NCBI GenBank assembly: GCA_900753135.1
Contig: CAADXZ010000196.1
Span: forward strand, 1-11,449
Direction: 5' to 3'
From: Clostridia bacterium
GTDB lineage: Bacteria > Bacillota > Clostridia > TANB77 > UBA1234
Length of the DNA: 11,449 bases
The translations under genes and the position numbers were made by a program. Position 1 is the first letter of the stretch. The number at the start of each line of letters is the position of its first letter. This document shows positions 6,770-11,449 of the stretch, piece after piece. The notes beneath the pieces were generated by a model. It searched no databases. It was given only the letters and a program-made list of their open reading frames with translations, and was not told the origin of the DNA.

Positions 6770-8368
6770 CTATTTATTTAAAGCATCTTGCTTCTTTTTC
6801 TTTGGTGTTAGTGCCACTAATCCAACGAATATGTAAAAATATCCAGACGTGTAAAAACCAGAATTTCCAACTATCGATGAAATAATGTATGATATAATTA
6901 CAAATACACCTGTGTATGAAAAGATATCCCACTCTTTATAATATTTTAAATTTCTAAAAAGTATCATCAATATACCAGTCATATATAAAAGCATACCTGG
7001 TATGCCTGTAGTTCCAGCAAGTTGAATCAACAAGTTGTGCGATCTTCCCTCTCCAATGTGTAATTGCTCAATGTATTCGGCCTTCATGTTTTCAAGACCA
7101 TATCCAAATATTGGCTTGTTTTTTATAAGCTTTAATCCTCCAACCCAAAGCTTCCATCTTCCAGAGCCTGCCTCTGCTGCATCATTTGATGAAGTAGACG
7201 TTGGTTGCTCACCACTAGCTATTTGGCTTTCTTCATTGATTTCTTCTTGATTAGTCTGAGTATTTGAAAATACAATAGACTGAATATCACTAATAATGCC
7301 TTCAAAATTCTTTTTTGCAATTAATTCATTGTCTACATTTTTTATGGTACAAGACATAACGATAAACGTGCCAATCATAGCAACTATAGCAATAGTCGGA
7401 ATAAATACTTTTCCAGTGCTATTCGCCAAATTTTGAATTATCATTACTATGTTGTGTATAAACATCAATAATAGAGCTATTCCGACTCCCACATAAGCCC
7501 CGAAAGTATTGTTTAGTACTAACATATACGCCATAATTGCAAAACTAGCAAAATATGCAAGTTTTAATAAAATCTTTTCTTCTTTCATAAGCATTGCTGC
7601 TGCAACAACAACAGAAATTGATAGTAAATATCCGTAATGATTACTATTATTAAAGATTCCACAAGTCATATCTGTACCAATATGTTTTATTGCAATAGGG
7701 AAATCTTTACCTGCAACATTTGCATAATAATTACCTAAAGTTACAAGCGTAATTATTGTTGTAGTTATAAGAAACAAATTCATTATTGTTTTTTTGTCTT
7801 TGTTATTATCTTTTCCCAAAAGCATCATACATATAAGCACTGAGCCATAAAACATAAAAGAAAAATATCCATCTCTCAAATTAAAACATCCTAAGAAAGA
7901 TCTAAAAGGTACTTTTGCAAAAGCACAGCTAATAAAAGTCCATAACATAAAAATGAGCAATATTAAAAGTGCCTTATTCTCTTTGAAAAACAATTTTGTT
8001 TTCTGCCACGCTCTTCCTTCATTTTTATCCATAAATACTAGTATGTAATATCCAGCCAAGCACAAAGTAGCAACTAATAGTAACATATTGTAACCATAAA
8101 TAAATTGCATTCCATTATCTACATAGACTCTTTCACCGTTTACTTTATATTGACCTTCTCCATCCCATTTTTCGTAATATAAACTATTTAACTCGTTAAA
8201 TTCTATATATCCATCACCATTAATATCATTGCCTATTGGCACAACATTAATTAAAACTAAATAAGCAATAAACTGTAAGCAAAAAGCAATTAAAATGTAT
8301 TTTGCTATCTTTCTAATTTTTTCTTCCTCTTTTAACATCTTTTGCGTAGCATCTTTTTTCTTTGTCAC
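6770..8368 (-). CDS. O-antigen ligase/polymerase-family membrane protein with EF-hand loop
   Basis: A 532-aa polytopic membrane protein of the Wzy/WaaL/PglL superfamily, which joins or transfers undecaprenyl-linked glycans outside the membrane. It has a basic N-terminus, TM1 at about 22-43 and further helices near 93-113, 132-151, 168-184, 195-212, 247-260, 269-286, 290-312, 322-340, 455-471 and 485-517. NNSNHYGYLL at 240-249 and, in the late loop, GRW (403-405), KPIFGYG (418-424) and GRSHNLL (441-447) with His444 match the Wzy_C/ligase region. Unusually, residues 48-59 (DINGDGYIEFNE) form a perfect EF-hand calcium loop just outside TM1, and residues 370-403 are rich in Glu, Ser and Thr. The start is a GTG at 8368 with GGAGG seven bases upstream. 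First gene of the glycan cluster. Polymerase, cell-wall ligase and protein O-oligosaccharyltransferase cannot be told apart by sequence alone. Confidence 0.85.
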   Translation of the reverse strand: MTKKKDATQKMLKEEEKIRKIAKYILIAFCLQFIAYLVLINVVPIGNDINGDGYIEFNELNSLYYEKWDGEGQYKVNGERVYVDNGMQFIYGYNMLLLVATLCLAGYYILVFMDKNEGRAWQKTKLFFKENKALLILLIFMLWTFISCAFAKVPFRSFLGCFNLRDGYFSFMFYGSVLICMMLLGKDNNKDKKTIMNLFLITTTIITLVTLGNYYANVAGKDFPIAIKHIGTDMTCGIFNNSNHYGYLLSISVVVAAAMLMKEEKILLKLAYFASFAIMAYMLVLNNTFGAYVGVGIALLLMFIHNIVMIIQNLANSTGKVFIPTIAIVAMIGTFIVMSCTIKNVDNELIAKKNFEGIISDIQSIVFSNTQTNQEEINEESQIASGEQPTSTSSNDAAEAGSGRWKLWVGGLKLIKNKPIFGYGLENMKAEYIEQLHIGEGRSHNLLIQLAGTTGIPGMLLYMTGILMILFRNLKYYKEWDIFSYTGVFVIISYIISSIVGNSGFYTSGYFYIFVGLVALTPKKKKQDALNK

Positions 8369-8420
8369 AAAATTTCCTCCTTCTATAAAACTGGTATAAC
8401 ACCTCTAAACATTCTCACAT

Positions 8421-8429
8421 ATTGTATCA
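8421..8429 (-). promoter_or_regulatory. Extended -10 promoter of the glycan cluster
   Basis: On the minus strand TGATACAAT gives a TGn extension plus a TACAAT -10 hexamer. No strong -35 is apparent at 17 bases. It lies between the tsf terminator and the first glycan gene, predicting a start near 8414 and a leader of about 45 bases that ends in a strong ribosome binding site. Confidence 0.55.
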
Positions 8430-8463
8430 TATAATAGTAGGAAAAGTATATAAAATTATAAAT

Positions 8464-8498
8464 AAAAAAATGGATTGAATATAAATTTATTCAATCCA
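8464..8498 (-). terminator. Intrinsic terminator after tsf
   Basis: A perfect 10-bp stem (TGGATTGAAT with its complement, 8471-8480 and 8489-8498) with an 8-base loop is followed on the minus strand by seven T residues. It starts 14 bases past the tsf stop codon and should end the rpsB-tsf transcript, isolating it from the glycan cluster. The plus-strand side also carries a short T run, so weak action in both directions is possible. Confidence 0.88.
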
Positions 8499-8511
8499 CC
8501 TTTTTATTTAA

Positions 8512-9159
8512 TTAACCATTAATTTGTTTCATAACTTCTTCAGCAAAGTTTTCTTCTTTCTTTTGAATTCCTTCGCCTCTTTCAAATCTTACAAATCTTC
8601 TGATTGTAATATTCTCACCAATATTAGAAATTTTTTCAGTTAATACTTGTTGAACTGTTTTCTCTGGATCTTTGATGAAGTCTTGTTCTAATAAACAAAC
8701 ATCTGCAAAGAATTTATCAATCTTACCAGCAACAATCTTTTCAGCAACAGCTTCTGGCTTACCTTCGTTCATTGCTTGAGCCTTCATAACTTCTTTTTCT
8801 TTTTCGATTACTTCAGCTGGAACATCTTCTCTTCTAACATACTCTGGTTTTGTTGCTGCGATTTGCATTGCAACATCTTTAACAAACTCTCTAAATTCAG
8901 GGTTTTTAGCAGCAAAGTCTGTTTCGATATTAACTTCAACCAAAACACCTATTCTACCATCACCATGAATATAGCTTTCTACTAATCCTTCAGCAGCAAT
9001 TCTTCCAGCCTTTTTAGCAGCTTTAACAACTCCTCTTTCTCTTAAAAGCTCGATTGCTTTTTCTTTATTTCCATCAACTTCTTCTAGTACCTTCTTGCAT
9101 TCCATCATTCCAGCACCAGTTAATTCTCTAAGTTCTTTAACTTGTTCTGCAGATATCAT
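8512..9159 (-). CDS. tsf: Elongation factor Ts (short form)
   Basis: Nucleotide-exchange factor that releases GDP from EF-Tu in the cytoplasm. The 215-aa product starts with a UBA-like domain containing LTGAGMMECKKVL at 13-25. The core carries TDFAAKNPEF at 80-89, the EF-Tu-contacting motif (usually TDFVAKN; Val is Ala here). It ends with ENITIRRFVRFERGEGIQKKEENFAEEV. It is much shorter than the roughly 290-aa Bacillus and E. coli proteins, lacking much of the second half of the core and the coiled-coil insertion; short forms are known in other bacteria. The ATG at 9159 has AAGGAGG just upstream. It follows rpsB by 30 bases and is co-transcribed with it, ending at the hairpin terminator. Confidence 0.96.
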   Translation of the reverse strand: MISAEQVKELRELTGAGMMECKKVLEEVDGNKEKAIELLRERGVVKAAKKAGRIAAEGLVESYIHGDGRIGVLVEVNIETDFAAKNPEFREFVKDVAMQIAATKPEYVRREDVPAEVIEKEKEVMKAQAMNEGKPEAVAEKIVAGKIDKFFADVCLLEQDFIKDPEKTVQQVLTEKISNIGENITIRRFVRFERGEGIQKKEENFAEEVMKQING

Positions 9160-9189
9160 TTTTATATCCTCCTTAAAATTAACTTATAA

Positions 9190-9921
9190 TTATTCTTGAA
9201 CTGCCTCTTCTTCAGTAGCTTCTTCTTTAGCTGCTGACTCACCTTGTTTAGATTCTAACACGGCATTAGCCATAGCTTCAACGATTAATTTGATAGCTCT
9301 GATAGCATCATCGTTACCAGGAATTACATAGTCAACATCTTCTGGATTACAGTTTGTATCAACTAAGCCTATAACTGGAATACCTAATTTTCTAGCTTCT
9401 AATATGGCAATTCTTTCTTTTTTAGGATCAACAACGAACATAGCTCCTGGAATTTCTGTCATGTTCTTAATTCCGCCTAAGTTCTTTTCAAGTTTTTCCA
9501 TTTCTTTTTTAAGAATTATAACTTCTTTCTTTGGAAGAACATCAAATGTTCCATCTGTTTCCATAGTTTCCAAAGCTTTTAATCTTTCAACTCTCTTTTT
9601 AATTGTATCAAAGTTTGTAAGCATACCACCTAACCATCTTTGGTTAACGTAGTACATACCGCATCTTTCAGCTTCTTCTTTAACACATTCTTGAGCTTGC
9701 TTCTTTGTACCAACGAAGATAACTGTTTTACCTTCATCAATAATGCTCTTTAATACAGCATAAGCTTCATCAATCTTCTTAGCTGTTTTTTGTAAATCGA
9801 TAATATAAATGCCGTTTCTATCTGTATAGATATATGGGCGCATTCTAGGATCCCATCTTCTTGTTTGATGTCCAAAATGAACACCAGCTTCCAATAATTG
9901 TTTCATTGCAACTACTGACAT
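9190..9921 (-). CDS. rpsB: 30S ribosomal protein S2
   Basis: Component of the small ribosomal subunit. The 243-aa sequence has the S2 signatures: LLEAGVHFGHQTRRWDPRM at residues 9-27, YIYTDRNGIYIIDLQKT at 30-46, FVGTKKQAQE, and the later VIGLVDTNCNPEDVDYVIPGNDDAIRAI stretch. The C-terminus ends in an acidic, Ala/Glu-rich tail of about 20 residues, as in many Firmicutes. The ATG at 9921 has AAGGAGG nine bases upstream. It is the first gene of the rpsB-tsf operon and is preceded by a leader of about 95 bases with hairpins, which may bind S2 for autoregulation. Confidence 0.97.
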   Translation of the reverse strand: MSVVAMKQLLEAGVHFGHQTRRWDPRMRPYIYTDRNGIYIIDLQKTAKKIDEAYAVLKSIIDEGKTVIFVGTKKQAQECVKEEAERCGMYYVNQRWLGGMLTNFDTIKKRVERLKALETMETDGTFDVLPKKEVIILKKEMEKLEKNLGGIKNMTEIPGAMFVVDPKKERIAILEARKLGIPVIGLVDTNCNPEDVDYVIPGNDDAIRAIKLIVEAMANAVLESKQGESAAKEEATEEEAVQE

Positions 9922-9938
9922 TTTTAAATTCCTCCTTG

Positions 9939-10018
9939 ATTTTTGTTTTTACCCTCTACGATGAGTCATTGCTTCTACCACCTTACACAAAGGCACCCGA
10001 TAGTTGAGCTATCATCAT
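9939..10018 (-). promoter_or_regulatory. Structured 5' leader of rpsB, candidate S2 autoregulatory leader
   Basis: Between the -10 box and the rpsB ribosome binding site lies a minus-strand leader of mixed composition that stands out from AT-rich surroundings. It contains a perfect 5-bp hairpin GATAG-CTCAA-CTATC (9999-10013), a CCTT/AAGG hairpin (9981-9993) and a possible small CTC/GAG hairpin near 9955-9966. Ribosomal protein operons often use such leaders for feedback by the encoded protein. I do not recognise this as a named family, so the autoregulatory role is inference. Confidence 0.4.
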
Positions 10019-10024
10019 ATGTGG

Positions 10025-10030
10025 ATTATA
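10025..10030 (-). promoter_or_regulatory. -10 box of the rpsB-tsf promoter
   Basis: A perfect TATAAT on the minus strand, predicting a start near 10018 at the head of the rpsB leader. No convincing -35 sits 16-18 bases upstream; the nearest hexamer is TTGCAG with a short 14-base spacer. A second extended -10 candidate, TGTTAAAAT at 10052-10060, lies a little further upstream. Confidence 0.55.
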
Positions 10031-10062
10031 CGCATTTTCACGTACTGCAACATTTTAACATC

Positions 10063-10085
10063 ATATATTGAAAAAATCAATATAT
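10063..10085. repeat. Short AT-only inverted repeat between prs and rpsB
   Basis: ATATATTGA and its exact complement (9 bp) flank a five-base loop, just after the prs stop codon. It lacks a T run in the prs direction, so it is at best a weak terminator for prs. No better terminator is present, so prs transcripts may read into rpsB. Confidence 0.5.
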
Positions 10086-10090
10086 TTTTA

Positions 10091-11050
10091 CTAAAATTCC
10101 ATTTTTTTATCTTCAAATAATTCTCCTACGCCTTCTCCATTATGAATCTTCTTTATAGCCATTCCAAAAAGTGGTGCAATATCAAGCACTTTTATCTTGC
10201 CAATTTGCTTTTCTGGAGGTAATGGAACAGTGTTTGTTATAACTAATTCTTCCATCTCCGAATTTCTGATTCTTTCTATTGCAGGTCCTGACAAAATGCC
10301 ATGCGTACATGCAGCATATATCTTAGCTGCACCATTCTTCTTCAATGTGTTTACAGTTTCAATCATAGAACCAGCAGTATCTACTTCGTCATCAAAAATA
10401 ATACATGTCTTTCCTACAACATCACCTATGACATTAGATGCAATAGCTCTGTCGTCATTTCCTTCTCTTCTTTTATCAATCATTGCTATGGAAGTACCTA
10501 AACTTTCTGCATATTTATATGCCTTTTTAGAACTACCAGCATCAGTAGCAACGACTGTTACATTTTCATTTTGAGCTAATTCTTTAAAATAATTTGTTAA
10601 TAAATCTTTTGCTTTTAATTGATCAGATGGTATATCCAAGAATCCCTGTATAGCTGGATTATGCAAGTCGCACGTCAAAACTCTGTCGGCACCAGCAGCG
10701 ACAAGCAAATCACCAATCAGCTTGGCTGTTATAGCTATTCTTGGTTGATCTTTCTTATCTGATCTAGAATACATGTAATATGGCAATACAACCGTTATTC
10801 TACCTGCAGACGCCCTTTTTAAAGCATCAAGTGTTATTAAAAGTTCCATCACCCTTTCGTTTACTGGTGGCATTGTAGTTTGAACAACAAATACGTCATC
10901 TTCTCGCACCGTTTCTAATATTTTTACAAATGTATTGTCATTTTTAAATTTGAGTACCTCCATCTTTCCTAAAGAAACACCAACCTCCTTACAAATTCTT
11001 TCAGCAAAATCTTCTGCTGTCGTACACGCAAACACCTTCAAATTGTTCAA
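10091..11050 (-). CDS. prs: Ribose-phosphate pyrophosphokinase (PRPP synthetase), divergent form
   Basis: Makes PRPP from ribose 5-phosphate and ATP for nucleotide, His and Trp synthesis. The 319-aa length is standard. Recognisable parts are NERVMELLITLDALKRASA (64-82), DLH with His130 (128-130), IQGFLDIP (134-141), IDKRRE with Lys193 and Arg194/195 (191-196), the PRPP-binding loop DDEVDTAGS (220-228) and CTHGILSGPAIERI (248-261). Several family signatures are altered: the usual RFSDGE reads KFKNDN (34-39), the ATP-binding RQD reads RSD (96-98), and the usual DxGG reads DAGSS (170-174). The start is a TTG at 11050 with GAGGAG about ten bases upstream. It is the first gene to the left of the divergent tRNA-Glu. 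Activity is likely from the retained catalytic residues but its ATP-site chemistry or allostery may differ. Confidence 0.88.
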   Translation of the reverse strand: MNNLKVFACTTAEDFAERICKEVGVSLGKMEVLKFKNDNTFVKILETVREDDVFVVQTTMPPVNERVMELLITLDALKRASAGRITVVLPYYMYSRSDKKDQPRIAITAKLIGDLLVAAGADRVLTCDLHNPAIQGFLDIPSDQLKAKDLLTNYFKELAQNENVTVVATDAGSSKKAYKYAESLGTSIAMIDKRREGNDDRAIASNVIGDVVGKTCIIFDDEVDTAGSMIETVNTLKKNGAAKIYAACTHGILSGPAIERIRNSEMEELVITNTVPLPPEKQIGKIKVLDIAPLFGMAIKKIHNGEGVGELFEDKKMEF

Positions 11051-11086
11051 AAAAACACACTCCTCTCATAAATTTTTTCCATTAGA

Positions 11087-11095
11087 ATTATAACA
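11087..11095 (-). promoter_or_regulatory. Extended -10 promoter of prs
   Basis: TGTTATAAT on the minus strand combines a TG extension with a perfect TATAAT. A TTGTAC lies upstream but with a 20-base spacer, so the extended -10 probably dominates. The predicted start near 11080 gives a leader of about 30 bases. Confidence 0.6.
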
Positions 11096-11210
11096 TTTAT
11101 AAGTAACAAATTGTACAAATATGTCGAAATATTTTTAGGTTATTTTTTATTGAATGAGAGGTTCATAAATTAAATACTACAGCATTTAATTATTTTATTT
11201 TGAAAAACCC

Positions 11211-11239
11211 TTGCCAACTTTAAAACGACATGTTATACT
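11211..11239 (+). promoter_or_regulatory. Promoter of the tRNA-Glu gene
   Basis: TTGCCA (-35, 11211-11216) and TATACT (-10, 11234-11239) are separated by exactly 17 bases, with TG one base before the -10 box. The predicted start near 11246 lies about a dozen bases before the mature tRNA. It is the best-formed promoter in the window. Confidence 0.8.
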
Positions 11240-11257
11240 AATTTCGTTGTCAATAAT

Positions 11258-11332
11258 GGCCCATTGGTCAAGCGGTTAAGACGCGGCCCTCTCAAGGCCG
11301 AATCATGGGTTCGATTCCCGTATGGGTCACCA
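11258..11332 (+). tRNA. tRNA-Glu (anticodon CTC), CCA encoded
   Basis: All arms of the cloverleaf can be drawn. The acceptor stem GGCCCAT pairs with ATGGGTC (one G-U). The D arm is GTC/GAC, with GG in a ten-base loop. The anticodon stem is CGGCC/GGCCG (11284-11288 and 11296-11300) around loop CTCTCAA. A four-base variable loop follows, and the T arm ATGGG/CCCGT surrounds loop TTCGATT. The anticodon CTC at 11291-11293 reads GAG. Discriminator A is followed by a genomically encoded CCA. It is transcribed alone, divergently from prs, with its own promoter and terminator. Many bacteria manage with TTC alone, so this is the specialised GAG-reading isoacceptor. Confidence 0.96.
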
Positions 11333-11335
11333 AAG

Positions 11336-11368
11336 CAAAAAGCTGTTCGTTTTTGAGCAGTTTTTTTT
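11336..11368 (+). terminator. Intrinsic terminator of tRNA-Glu
   Basis: The stem CTGTTC (11343-11348) pairs with GAGCAG (11355-11360, one G-U), extended by A/T pairs, with a six-base T-rich loop and a run of eight T (11361-11368). It begins a few bases after the encoded CCA. Its T run doubles as the outer part of the adjoining inverted repeat. Confidence 0.85.
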
Positions 11369-11436
11369 GTGTAATAGGAAAGTAACAGATTTGCAACCTT
11401 TTATGTATTAATTTTCTTTCCTATTACACAAAAAAA
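11362..11436. repeat. Perfect 21-bp inverted repeat with 33-base spacer
   Basis: The left arm (11362-11382, seven T followed by GTGTAATAGGAAAG) is the exact complement of the right arm (11416-11436, CTTTCCTATTACAC followed by seven A). All 21 positions match, around a spacer of 33 bases. The T run lies on the 5' side on both strands, so it is not an ordinary intrinsic terminator. It may be a small palindromic mobile repeat (MITE-like), a recombination site, or part of a convergent terminator for a gene beyond the window. Confidence 0.85.
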
Positions 11437-11449
11437 CTTTAATTTATGC

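Noticed and set aside
10063..10085. AT-only hairpin as an intrinsic terminator of prs
   Set aside because: It has no G-C clamp and no T run on the minus strand after the stem. It is kept only as a short inverted repeat.
11258..11449. Integrated phage or island attachment site at tRNA-Glu
   Set aside because: No repeated copy of the tRNA 3' end, integrase or mobility gene is seen within the window; it would need sequence beyond the right edge.
1..11449. CRISPR array or toxin-antitoxin/defence module
   Set aside because: No regularly spaced direct repeats were seen, and every sizeable open frame is accounted for by housekeeping or glycan genes.

Overview
The window is AT-rich bacterial DNA that uses the standard genetic code (TGG for Trp), with GGAGG-type ribosome binding sites. 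The housekeeping proteins look Firmicute-like: a 181-aa ribosome recycling factor close to the Bacillus form, a short 215-aa EF-Ts, and the rpsB-tsf ... pyrH-frr order. I infer a low-GC Firmicute, most likely an uncultured or little-studied member of the Clostridia. No species can be named from the sequence.

Layout: all ten protein genes are on the minus strand, so transcription runs from high to low coordinates. Near the right end a plus-strand tRNA-Glu(CTC) has a good promoter, an intrinsic terminator and, overlapping that terminator, a perfect 21-bp inverted repeat. Divergent from it are a PRPP synthetase with altered motifs (10091-11050), then rpsB with a structured leader (9190-9921) and tsf (8512-9159). 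A strong hairpin terminator follows tsf. A six-gene surface-glycan cluster comes next (8368 down to 1370), then pyrH (581-1291) and frr (10-555). No intergenic stretch exceeds 300 bases; the longest, 11051-11257, holds the divergent prs and tRNA promoters and nothing else I can recognise.

The main point of interest is the glycan cluster, which lies where pyrH would normally follow tsf. In order of transcription it encodes an O-antigen ligase/polymerase-family membrane protein, a membrane-anchored PglF/WbpM-type UDP-GlcNAc 4,6-dehydratase, a PLP-dependent sugar aminotransferase (PglE-like), a monotopic phosphoglycosyl transferase (PglC-like), a GT4 glycosyltransferase and a HAD phosphatase. 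Read together, they suggest synthesis of a 4-amino-4,6-dideoxy-GlcNAc (bacillosamine-type) sugar nucleotide, its loading onto undecaprenyl phosphate, extension by one or more sugars, and polymerisation or transfer outside the membrane. No N-acetyltransferase (PglD) or flippase is visible. The ligase-like protein carries a textbook calcium-binding EF-hand/dockerin loop just after its first membrane helix, and a Ser/Thr/Glu-rich segment in a later loop.

The cluster has its own extended -10 promoter. No terminator separates it from pyrH-frr, so glycan transcripts may run into nucleotide and translation genes. In relatives, frr is followed by uppS, which makes the lipid carrier such a cluster needs; an ATG at the extreme left edge may be that next gene.
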